From Magnaporthiopsis rhizophila (Eukaryota; Ascomycota; Sordariomycetes; Magnaporthales; Magnaporthaceae): a DNA stretch of 64,000 nucleotides. The notes under the pieces are model-generated. The model did not search any database. It had not been told where the DNA came from and saw only the letters and a list, made by a program, of their open reading frames with translations. This document shows positions 1 through 8,634 of the stretch, piece by piece (the first letter of the stretch is position 1; every line of letters begins with the position of its first letter). Where the stretch lies: assembly GCA_003049465.1 (NCBI GenBank), contig PYSS01000087.1:62001-126000 (forward strand), written 5' to 3'. The position numbers and the translations under genes were made by a program.

Positions 1-155
1 AGGAGCGGGGCGTCGGGGACGAGGAGCGCGAGCGCATAGTCACGCGCAAGTACCCGCGCCTCGTCGCGTACCACAAGGCGCACGGCATCATGCAGTTCTA
101 CCGCCAGTTTGCGCACGAGGTCGAGGAGGTGGAGCAGCTGAGGCCGTTTTACTGA
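1..155 (+). CDS. 3' end of an unrecognised protein-coding gene
   Basis: An open frame enters from the left edge and ends at TGA 153-155. The last 50 residues are charged and aromatic (ending EQLRPFY) with high third-position GC, like the other coding exons here. No family could be recognised from this tail; a glutathione-transferase-like C-terminus was considered but not supported. The gene's start and function lie outside the window. Confidence 0.6.
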   Translation, partial: ERGVGDEERERIVTRKYPRLVAYHKAHGIMQFYRQFAHEVEEVEQLRPFY

Positions 156-386
156 TGGGGATTTTCCCGTCTCATACCTGTAATGGACTTCACGATGGAA
201 CATGGTCATTCAAGCATTTTATTTGTAATTGTTGGTCGACGCCAGGTTTCCTTTGTGCTTCCCTAGCTGTTCCCGGCATACACGGAAGGGAAGAGAGATA
301 CCCATACATTTTCAAGTTCTAAGCATACACCTCATTGCAAGCTCATTGGAGACGGGGCTGGTCATGCGAACGGCAACGACTGGCCG

Positions 387-1253
387 TCAAGCATCGGCCA
401 CCTCGCGCAAGATATCCACCAGCTTCGGCAGCTCCTCCGCCTCGAGCCACGGCGCGTGCCCGGCGTTCTCCAGGCTGATCTTCTCGCACCGCGGTCCCAG
501 CGCGTCGGCGAGCCGGTGTTGCACCTCTGGCTTGATGCACACGTCCTTCTCGCTCACCACGTACACGACCCGCGTCCTCACCTCGCCCGCCCCGACCTGG
601 CGCCCGGACCAGAAACAGGCCATGCTGTGGTGGCGGCTCGTGGCGGCGAGCATTTCCTTGGCCAGCTTCTCGTCTACGTTGCCGTAGAAGATGGACCAGC
701 AGTAGTCCTTGGTCACTCCGAATCCATCCTGTTTTTGTTAGGAACCCCGACCTGGAATCATCCTTGACGTGGGACGCAGCAGTCAACCAACCTGGTCCTC
801 ATAAAACGGCGCCAACCGCCCCGTACCTCCCGACAAGGCCATGATCACCGACATGCCCCGCTCCGCCACCGCGCACGACTGCAGGTGCACGATCGCCTTG
901 ACGCCGCCGCGCAGACCCGGCTCACGCCGCTCGTCGACCGTATACCCCGCCGCCGCGTCGGGCGCCACGAAGCCGCCGTAGCTGTGGGCGACTAGCACTA
1001 TGTCGCGGCCCGCAGCCAGGTGTGGCTGCATGGCGTCCCGCACCACGGCCACGTCGTCTAGGTGCGTCCGACCGCGCACGGCGGAGGGTGCGCCCGCGGT
1101 CGCCAGCGCGGGCGTCGAGACGTCGTCGTACCCGGCGTTGCGCAGCGCGGTAGCTAGCGGGGCGAGATGGATGGGGTGGTGCCAGGCGCCGGGGATCAGA
1201 ATGATGGCTGGTTTTTGGTTGGGTGCCGGGGTGGTGGTGGTGGTGATCGCCAT
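387..1253 (-). CDS. alpha/beta hydrolase (AB_hydrolase_6-type), two exons
   Basis: Exon 1 is 1253-792 and exon 2 is 728-387; the intron 791-729 has GT/AG ends and a CTAAC branch site just before the acceptor. The joined product is 267 residues. It begins with a beta-strand/oxyanion motif (IILIPGAWHHP), carries the nucleophile elbow AHSYGG near residue 103, an acid-bearing strand (VVYVVSEKD), and the C-terminal catalytic histidine in ENAGHAPW. This is the full triad order of small fungal EstC/salicylate-esterase-like hydrolases, usually 240-270 residues, so the gene looks complete. No signal peptide is visible, so a cytosolic esterase or lipase-like role is inferred; the substrate is unknown. 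The ATG at 1253 is the first that gives the usual short N-terminus before the first strand. Its upstream region contains the assembly gap. Confidence 0.85.
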
Positions 1254-1366
1254 TATGTGTTTGCTCGCCGGTTTGGTTCTTGGCAACTGCCGTTGGTTAA
1301 TGGCGGAACAATGTGCGCTGGTGATACCTGGGTCTGGAGGATGACGGTGTCGCGTCAGCCCCCCCC

Positions 1367-1446
1367 NNNNNNNNNNNNNNNNNNNNNNNNNNNNNNNNNN
1401 NNNNNNNNNNNNNNNNNNNNNNNNNNNNNNNNNNNNNNNNNNNNNN
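1367..1446. other. assembly gap (80 N) inside a C homopolymer
   Basis: Eighty N are bordered by 8 C on the left (1359-1366) and 10 C on the right (1447-1456), so the gap sits within a poly-C tract. It lies in the promoter region of the minus-strand hydrolase. The real size of the gap cannot be known from this sequence. Confidence 0.95.
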
Positions 1447-1699
1447 CCCCCCCCCCGCACATTTGTCTGGATAGGAGCTGAGAGAAGCTGCAGGGTCCTT
1501 TGGGGCCCCCAATGCAACGTTGGACGGGCTCGGATGAATCCATCTTGGCAGTCTTGTGCTTCTGTCGCGGGTCTCGACTGGTACGCGGTACTTGAGAAGC
1601 TTCAGTCATGTCTCATCAGATCTCTCACGGGAGGCTCATTGTTACCAGCGATGGAGTTGTGGAGTCAGAACCATGCGAGGACATTGATATCGAGCCATG

Positions 1700-1707
1700 T
1701 ATATAAG
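1700..1707 (+). promoter_or_regulatory. possible TATA element upstream of the secreted DNase
   Basis: TATATAAG occurs about 140 bases before the ATG at 1846, at a distance plausible for a fungal promoter. This rests on the motif and its position only. The rest of 1457-1845 shows nothing else that could be named. Confidence 0.3.
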
Positions 1708-1845
1708 CCTAGGAGACCCTTGCCCGTCCCTCTGTTTTCCTGTTTTGATCCCAAGGGTCTCTGATGGTCAGAAATGTTTTTGCTGTTAAACCAACTAATG
1801 TAATACATATCCATCGACAATCTACCGAGACCACGGATAACCACA

Positions 1846-2402
1846 ATGCGTCCCCTCGCAATCGCCCTCGTTCTAGCAGCCCAGGCAGCCACCCAGGCCC
1901 CCGCCGACTTCAACAAGCCGTTCATCTTCGACTGGAACTGCGCCGAGTCGGTCGAGAGCTGCGAGAACGCGTGCTACGCCCTGAAGCAAGGCCTGGTCCC
2001 GGACCTCTTTACCTTCGACGCCGACGCAAGCAACTGGGAGGACCGCAGCAGGCGCTCGGGCGCCGACAGCGGCGTCTGCAACGACATGAACGAGCTCGCC
2101 CGCAACCCGCTGGACGAGAAGCACATGTTCTGCCAAGAGTTCCCTCCGCCCAGCACGCAAGAGGGTGGGAAGGGTGCTGTGCTGCGCTGTGTTCGGCTGG
2201 CGGAGAAACTCGGTTTGTTGTTCACCTCCTCCTGGGTTTGCATTCTCTTTGCTCCGTAGGGTTTGCTGTGTCATTGACTCTCTGACGACCCGACCCGCTG
2301 GTTGGAAAAGGCGAGTCTGTTCAGTTCAACAGCTTTTACAACCACATAATCCCGGATGGCGGCCAGTTTGAGATGATTGTCCGCAATTTTAATAAAACGT
2401 GA
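1846..2402 (+). CDS. secreted NucA/NucB-type deoxyribonuclease, two exons
   Basis: Exon 1 is 1846-2212, the intron is 2213-2310 (branch CTGAC), and exon 2 is 2311-2402; the product is 152 residues. The first 20 residues (MRPLAIALVLAAQAATQAPA) form a signal peptide. The mature part is Cys-rich (WNCAESVESCENAC) and carries the NucA/NucB signature CQEFPPPSTQEGG, where the bacterial family has CDEYPFAST-EGG, followed by LRCV. The second exon gives the family's closing segment with FNSFYN and GGQFEMIVRNF. By family, this is an extracellular, disulfide-bonded, metal-dependent DNase; a role in nutrient scavenging or degrading extracellular DNA is inferred. The donor GTTTGT is not the consensus; reading on without splicing would destroy the conserved end, which supports the intron. 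A small orphan gene follows in the same direction. Confidence 0.8.
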
Positions 2403-2518
2403 GCCCAGTTATTGCTCGCTGCCTTTGCTGCCACTTAGAATCTAGGTACTGTTTGGTGTGCTGACGAACCGAAACGAACCGTCCTCTCGTTAGCAAATAC
2501 TGCCAACACGACACCGAC

Positions 2519-2861
2519 ATGGCTGCTACCCCGTTCGAGTTCACCTTCAAAGACGGTCTTGTCGTGGATGCGCAGGGGCCGAGCGAGGACCGGCGCGGTA
2601 CGTGCATGCCCCATTTCGTGCCCCGATCGATTCCCCAAGTGTGAACGAAGGTATTGATACGTATCCCTCGTAGCCCTCGGGTCCGCAGCCAACACTCCAA
2701 GGCAGGAGAGGGCCGGGGTCAACCTGCGAGAATTCGAAGACGAGTACGGTGATCGCGTGTTGAGCCTGTCGCGGAACGCCTCGGACTCGCTGATCGGGAG
2801 AACCATCTCCAACGGTAAAAGGGGCATCAAGATTGTCAGGGAGGTGACGCCTGGTAGATGA
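2519..2861 (+). CDS. small orphan protein, two exons
   Basis: Exon 1 is 2519-2597 (ATG 2519, donor GTACGT) and exon 2 is 2689-2861, giving 83 residues. The product is hydrophilic and charged (REFEDEYGDRVLSLSR...), without a signal peptide or membrane segment, and I do not recognise it. A second acceptor 15 bases upstream (exon from 2674) keeps the frame and would add five residues, so two isoforms are possible. It starts 116 bases after the DNase stop on the same strand. A functional link with the nuclease is possible but not shown by anything in the sequence. Confidence 0.5.
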
Positions 2862-3009
2862 GGCCCTGTGACCGTCGCAAAGGAGCTTTCATGTCTGTGT
2901 GGTTCGGGCAAGATTGTGGTCTTTTGCAGGGACGGATTTTCTACACTGTCAACGGAAATGGACTGGCGTGTGCTCCATGGGGCCTTATTGCTCGCCGGTG
3001 ATATCAGGT

Positions 3010-5037
3010 TTATCTACCCCAGTCCCAGCAGTCGACTGTACCTGGCACCGGGCTTCCCCATAGCTCCTGCGGCAGTCTGGGGGCATGCAGTTCCTGTGGC
3101 GGCCAGATTCCATAGCCTTCATCATACAGTTCTGGCGGAGGCACCCACATCTCTTCAGGGTCAGCCCACTGCTGGTTCTCTGTCATCCCGCTGGTGAGCT
3201 GCTCGTCGCTAGAATGTTCCTGCTGCTGCTGCTGGCGCCGCCGCGGCCTGTAGCGACAAAAGTACCAAATGCTGATCGCGAGCACCCCGAGTCCCGCGAG
3301 GCCCCCAAGAGCGGCTCCTACAACAATCCCGACGACTGGTCCGGGTAACCAGGACCCGGGCTCCAGCGAGGTATCGGATGGCGGTGGGGTTCCGGGTGCT
3401 GAAGGCGAGACTGGACTTGCTTTGATACCGTCAATGGCGGCTGCGAACAGAGCACGGGTATCTGAGCCTTCCCACTGGACAGCGTCCAGATTTCTGCCAT
3501 CGCATGTTCTTAGCAGAGCCCAGAGCCGACCTCGGGACAAGAGAAAAGGACCTACGTCTTGTTGGAGTACCATTTCTTGACAGAGCTGGGCTGCTGATAC
3601 TTGGGGGAGTCGTGCCTGTAGGCGTCGTTCCACTTGAGCTCCGTCATGTCCAGGATCTGCATGTGCTGCGACGGCATCCAAGGGTCCGGGTCGTTGAAAG
3701 CGTCATATACATACTCGTGCACGCCACCCACAGCCACCATCTGACGCGCCCCGGCCCCGCCGAGGACGGCACAGGCGTGGTCTGCCCTGGCGACCGGCGT
3801 CTTCATCGAGTCGTTGGCGCGGAACCAGCGGAACCCCGGGACGGTCAAGACAAACGTCTCGGCCGGGGTCTGCCGCCTCTCACCAAAGACGACGATCTCG
3901 TAGGCGTTGCTGTCGTCGGCTTTGGCAGCAGCCGCGCAGTGCCTGTTGCGCGGCGTCGGCTGAGGGCCCGTCGTCCTCTGGGTGTGGAACTTGGCTGTTC
4001 CGATGTCGTAGAATATGATCCTGTCCATCTCAAGCTCCATTCCGGAGCCGCTGCCAGGGTTGCAGTCGCTGCCCGCCTGGACTCCGTCCGTCGCACAGTG
4101 ATATCCCCCGATGAACGCCACGAGCCCCTGGCCCCCGGTCCCGAGCGTGGGCAGGCAAACCACCTGTCCGTTCATATAAGTCCCCTCATACCCTTTCCTG
4201 CCAAAGCCGGTGGCGGTGCGGTTGGTCCATTGGTCTTTTTTCATGTCATATATGACGAGCCCTGGGAGAAACGCCTGCCTCTTCTCCCCAAACTTGTAGG
4301 TCTGATCCGTCACTTCATGTGCCTGCCCGCCCATGTGAAACCCGAAACCGTTGCAGCTGGTATAGGCGCCGAACCTGGTGCGGTGAATGCGCTGTGCGGA
4401 CTGGGAATCCGTGGGCGGCGTGTCGGATGCCGGCACCCAACTGCCCCCGGCGCTGCCGGGCGATGCTGGCCTGAAGGCTCGTAGGCGAGGCGCGGCGGCG
4501 AAGGTGTCGTCGGAGCCCTTAAGCCCATCAAATATGTCCCCCCCCCCCAGCTGAGTATGGTCTGGTTGTCCGGACCGGGCCACACGCCTATCATCCCGGC
4601 TCTTGCGAATCCTGTGGTATCGGACGCACGTACTGCCCCGAAATCCCAAGGGCGGCTGAGAGGTAATGCCGCAGTTCTGTCTTCTAGTCGAGTGCCGCGT
4701 ATCGCTGCCGTCAGCGCGCCGTCGAGGGGAGCAAACGTGTAATGACCCGGGCACTAATAAAGGCCACAGAGACCTTATAACTAACCTATTCCCCAGGTCG
4801 AGTTGTTTTCGCTAATGAGCCTCCCATTACGTATAGCGTCTCACCAAGCACGACCGCTAGCCGGCGATTTGAACGTCCATGATCAGCACCACAAACGATA
4901 GATAGGGCCCATTTCTGGGTGAAGGGAGAACGAGTACCTGAAGGATTCAAGCGCCACGGTCCGACATCAACGCATTGGGAAAGTGGAATGAGGGCTGATG
5001 TGGCATATAGCGCCGCGGCAATCTTTGGAACGAGCAT
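3010..5037 (-). pseudogene. kelch beta-propeller membrane protein with frame breaks
   Basis: The ATG at 5037 opens a signal peptide (MLVPKIAAALYATSA) and the first propeller strand (VVLGETLYVMGG). The frame then shifts near 4810-4825. Kelch-like sequence continues (FAPLDG; GVWPGPDNQTILSWGG) and shifts again at an 11-G run (minus strand; 4548-4538). From there the rest is open: FGAYTSCNGFGFHMGGQ, FIGGYHC, YEIVVFGE, TYVLTVPGF-like strands and ACAVLGG. An intron at 3555-3494 leads to the last exon 3493-3010. That exon has a transmembrane helix (VVGIVVGAALGGLAGLGVLA), a basic stop-transfer CRYRPRRR and a polyQ-containing cytosolic tail. The family is a fungal galactose-oxidase/kelch-like type I surface protein of unknown ligand. 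The breaks may be real mutations or homopolymer sequencing errors; because most of the frame is preserved I cannot decide. Two relatives lie at 60-62.7 kb. Confidence 0.65.
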
Positions 5038-5040
5038 CAC

Positions 5041-5606
5041 TTTCCAGTGCTAGGAAGGTGACCTGTTGCACCACGGCGGTTTGAGCAGCTGGCATACAGA
5101 GCGGCGCCGGGCATCGGGAAAGGGCGACAGAAGCTCCAGGCGCCATGGGGGCACTCTTTTAACCCATCCTTCGAAGCGGTACTGGGCGGCCGCGGCCCGA
5201 GATGGGAAAGATCTTCCTGGACAGCGGAGGATCCGTTGTGCCGTTTGGCGGCATCTCAGGGGCAGCATCCACGGGTGCCATGCATACTACCGAATGCGAC
5301 GGCAAGTGCTGCGGCAGCCTGCGGCGCAGTCCTGATAGACGCCGCAATCCCTCAGCATGTCCACGGCAACCAATAATAACGCTACAATGGTGGCAGCCAG
5401 AGCCTTTAGGACCCCAACACCGACTGGAGGATCAAGATGCACACCGGGAATTACAATGGGGCGGGAATAAGACGCGCAGAACAACCAAATTCGATCACAT
5501 AACTCCGAAGGGTGTCCCACAAGACATTTCATGACAGTGAAGCGCGTTGTTCAATAAATATTCTATGAGTTATTTACCAAGGAGCCCAGAGTCTCCTAGA
5601 CGTCTC
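5041..5606. other. intergenic stretch, one doubtful small frame
   Basis: Between the kelch gene and the RNase III-like gene I see no convincing gene. A minus-strand frame at 5532-5287 (81 codons, ATG start) has one hydrophobic run (ALAATIVALLLVAVDML) and several cysteines. It has no recognisable family and no clear codon bias, so it is not called. Confidence 0.4.
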
Positions 5607-6275
5607 TTAACAAACCTTATCCAGCTCCTTCCAAAGACAGCGAGCAGTCTCCCTCTCGACATCGCTCATGCCGCCGTATAGTCCTAGCCTGCCCAGGGAT
5701 TCGGCAAGCTGTGCTTTGCCCCCCAGCAGCGCCACCGCGCCCAGCACCGCCACCACGACGGCAGTTATGTTTCTGTCGTCCGTGGCATTCTTGTTGCCCC
5801 AGATGACGGCGCCCTCTAGGCCAAGACTCCTCGTAACCGTCGCCAACATTTTAGGCTGAGGCATGATATTTGTCGAACCTGCGCGCTTGGGACCTAGTAA
5901 AGGTGACACACCCGTGATTAGCATTGTCCGTATCTCTGATATCACAGAATGCAGGGATGCGCTGTCGACCGATTCCAGCATACCATAGTAGAGCAGCCTG
6001 CCGGGGGCCGGCTTGATCTTGTCCTCATTCAGGAGGTGGCGGACCACGCATTTTCTACCGGCCTCGTATGCCTCCTGGAACCCTTTGATGCCCGGGACGG
6101 CTTTGGACTTGCCATTGGTGGACTGCATGATCTTCACCTCGCCAAAGTTGAGGGCGGCGGCGCCGTCGCGCCAGTCGGCAAAGGTGTAGCCAATGGCCCT
6201 TTGCCATACTTCGACCCTGGCGATGGCCTCGTTGGCGTCCATGGTGCGTTTTGAGGCGTTGTTTGCGCGAGGCAT
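5607..6275 (-). CDS. degenerate RNase III-fold domain protein
   Basis: The single-exon product is 222 residues from the ATG at 6275. The N-terminal helix (ARVEVWQRAIGYTFADW) matches the start of RNase III domains (VE..IGYTF.D). The segment PGRLLYYGMLESVD sits where the family has the RLALLGD signature. TAVVVAVLGAVALLGG aligns with the final helix, which is usually ADTVEAIIGAVYLDGG. In that alignment the metal-binding acidic residues are gone (Asp to Ala and Glu to Val in the last helix, and the LGD acid is not kept). There is no dsRNA-binding domain. I infer a catalytically dead RNase III-like protein, a type common as lineage-specific copies in Sordariomycetes; its role is unknown. It could instead be a decaying gene, but the frame is fully open. 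Confidence 0.6.
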   Translation of the reverse strand: MPRANNASKRTMDANEAIARVEVWQRAIGYTFADWRDGAAALNFGEVKIMQSTNGKSKAVPGIKGFQEAYEAGRKCVVRHLLNEDKIKPAPGRLLYYGMLESVDSASLHSVISEIRTMLITGVSPLLGPKRAGSTNIMPQPKMLATVTRSLGLEGAVIWGNKNATDDRNITAVVVAVLGAVALLGGKAQLAESLGRLGLYGGMSDVERETARCLWKELDKVC

Positions 6276-7514
6276 TGCAGTGAACAAACTCTATTTTATG
6301 ATCGTAAAAACGGAAAGGGTTAGCTGTGATGTAGACGTTGGGACAAAATGTGCGAATATCCAACGATTCAGACTATGCCAAGGAGGAAGCAGGTTCATTC
6401 TGCTTTATACCAAGGTGGGCGTGATGCTTTTGTTCTAAATAAAGGGCAATTCTTTGAGTGAAGGAGGGAGCGATCGGCCACTACAGGGTCAAAGTTGCGT
6501 GAAATCTGTAGAGACAAAGGATCGGTAGTCAAAGACAGAGACAAACAAGGTTCTCAAAGGACAGCGTCATCAGCAGGACGGCTGATGCTTGGATGGATTG
6601 TGGAGACCTCTTGGTTTGCGCAAAGTTGTTTGCCTAAGCCACACGAAGAGAGGAGACACAATAGAGAGGGCCAAAGTCCCCGACTGGGAGAGTAACTATC
6701 CACCTGAGGCTGAGGGCGACGTCCATCTCTCGACTTCCCCTATGCTGGGGTATGTCAACCGGTAACACCCTAACGATAAATCACATACCAGGTGTGAGCT
6801 ATGGTGTAAAAATTGCACGCCGCGAACAAAAACCTAGGTCACTCCATGATATCCGACGAGGTTTTCCGTAGTTCTTCAAGCGAGAATCTTGGTCTCAAAC
6901 GGTGTATCTCCCGCGAAGGCCAGAGTAAGATTCCTAGAGGCGCTTGGCTAGGGGGTTAGTAAGGGAAGGAGCCTGAGGATGTGGCGACAAAATTCCGTGA
7001 AGCTAGCGTAATAGGTCGTGATAATAACACGTAAAACTCCCTACCTGTACAAAGTTTCCCCATCCGTCAAGTTTGAAGAGGAAAGGGTGTAGTAATTGGG
7101 TACAGCGGCTCGCTCTACGGTGTTGGAACACCAGCGCAGACCTCTTTGGACTGGGGACCGCGATCTCGAGGAGGGTAGATGTTGGTAGTTTGGCAGGAGG
7201 AGGCAGAATGGTCCGGCGGGATACTCGCCGTAGTGGAGCTGACGACGTAGCTGCTGGCTATTCCATCCGCCGACGAAGGAAAGAAGGCATAATGAAGCCT
7301 AATTAGGGGGAATAATAAGGCCATGAGGCATGCAGGGTCGGCCCGCTCGTGGAGATCCGAGGGCCGTTCCACTCTGCGGCTGGGATTCGGGACGTGGGCG
7401 TTGATCTGCGGTCACACACGAGCGAACTTTTAATAAAATGGGAGAAAAGGGACTGCATAAGGATCTTCAAGTTTGGATTTTCAAGCGTTGAATCTATCGA
7501 CTAGGTGGTGGTGA
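6276..7514. other. gene-free interval
   Basis: About 1.2 kb of moderate GC with stops in all frames. Only short, unconvincing frames occur (none over 85 codons with coding character). I see no RNA gene or transposon in it. It presumably holds the promoter of the RNase III-like gene and the 3' flank of the next gene. Confidence 0.5.
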
Positions 7515-7898
7515 TCAAATGCCGGCATCAATCATCACCACGTCACCGCGCTCGTCTATGTCCATGGGCTCGGCGAAGTCGGAGTCAATGTCCATCAACA
7601 CAGGTAGGGTGTCAGCGTCGTCAATGACGTCCGCATGCTGCTGAAGGGTGTCGACGTCAATGTCCATCGGGTCAGCGTCGGCGTCCTTCGACGACGGCTC
7701 CGCGTCCGACTGCTGTCTTTGGTCCTTACCGCCGCGGGCCCGGAGCCTGGCGGCTGCCTCGTTTGCAGCCGCCCAGCCCATCGCCACCGTCTGGGCACCC
7801 ACCGAGGCGAGAAGCTGCACGACGGCGGCGCTTTGCTCGGTGGTCAAGTTGTCGATGACGGCGGACACGACGTCACTGGAAGAAGCGCGAGAATCCAT
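7515..7898 (-). CDS. small acidic protein with PMDID repeats
   Basis: The ATG at 7898 gives 127 residues. The first half is an Ala-rich amphipathic helical region (SAAVVQLLASVGAQTVAMGW). The second half is strongly acidic with repeated PMDID / LMDID motifs and ends in VVMIDAGI. There is no signal peptide or membrane segment. Codon use is GC-rich like neighbouring genes. I do not recognise a family; acidic (P/L)MDID repeats can be binding or degradation signals, but that is only a possibility. No intron is needed. Confidence 0.5.
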   Translation of the reverse strand: MDSRASSSDVVSAVIDNLTTEQSAAVVQLLASVGAQTVAMGWAAANEAAARLRARGGKDQRQQSDAEPSSKDADADPMDIDVDTLQQHADVIDDADTLPVLMDIDSDFAEPMDIDERGDVVMIDAGI

Positions 7899-8634
7899 TT
7901 TTTCCAAGGCGGGAAGTGTCAAGGAAGTTTAAGTGGTGGTGTTGCAAGAGAATAAAAGGTCGAAGCGGATTATTTTCTTTACTGCCACCGGAAACTTACT
8001 TGGAGCTAGATGCCTTGGATCAGGATGACGTTGGAGCGTTGTGACTTGTTGATAGAGTGAGATGAAACCAGGGGATAGGGTTGTGCTTCCAACAGCTTAT
8101 ATACATGCCAAGGATGTGTGAAGGAACCATTGTATCGGGTTGGTTTCTTTTGAGGCGTGGTGTTCATGCGATTGTTCGAGGACGACGCTCATGTGTCCGA
8201 ACAAAGGCTGGCAAAGGAACCATGCCACATACCGCTATTGTGCGGCCTTGTCGTGATGGTTTCAGGCGCGGTGGCTTGAAAGGATGGGGGCTAAGTATGC
8301 TATTGTACGAGGGGTTACGAGTCTATGCCTGTCCTTCGAACAAAGAGTGCATCCCTCGTGGTTACCACCCGAAAGAACAACAACGGGGTCCGTCGACCGA
8401 CACAATGGCGGTCTTGCAGTTTGGGTACCAGTTATGCCATTGTACGAGGGGTTACGACTCTGTGTCAGTCCTTCGAACAAAGCGTGCCAAGGAAGCGCGC
8501 CACCCCTGAGGGCCGCATGGAGGGAACCGCGCCGGGGCGGTCTTGCAGTATGGATGCCAGTAGTGCCATTGTAACGAGGTAAGACGACTCCGTGCTAGTA
8601 GCCCACCAAGAAGCCACGAAACAACACGGCAGCC
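7899..8634. other. intergenic region with a degenerate tandem repeat
   Basis: No gene is seen. The right half is the degenerate repeat array annotated separately. The left part (7899-8160) would be the promoter of the acidic-protein gene. Confidence 0.5.
8168..8600 (+). repeat. degenerate tandem repeat, four units of about 130 bases
   Basis: The core GC(C/T/G)ATTGT(A)CGAGG recurs at 8168, 8299, 8436 and 8564, giving periods of 131, 137 and 128. Around it the phrases GTTACGA.TCT, CCTTCGAACAAAG and GCGGTCTTGCAGT recur in the same order. The units differ by many substitutions, so the array is old. It lies just after the stop of the amidohydrolase gene on the opposite strand. No open frame is shared between units. 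Confidence 0.7.
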
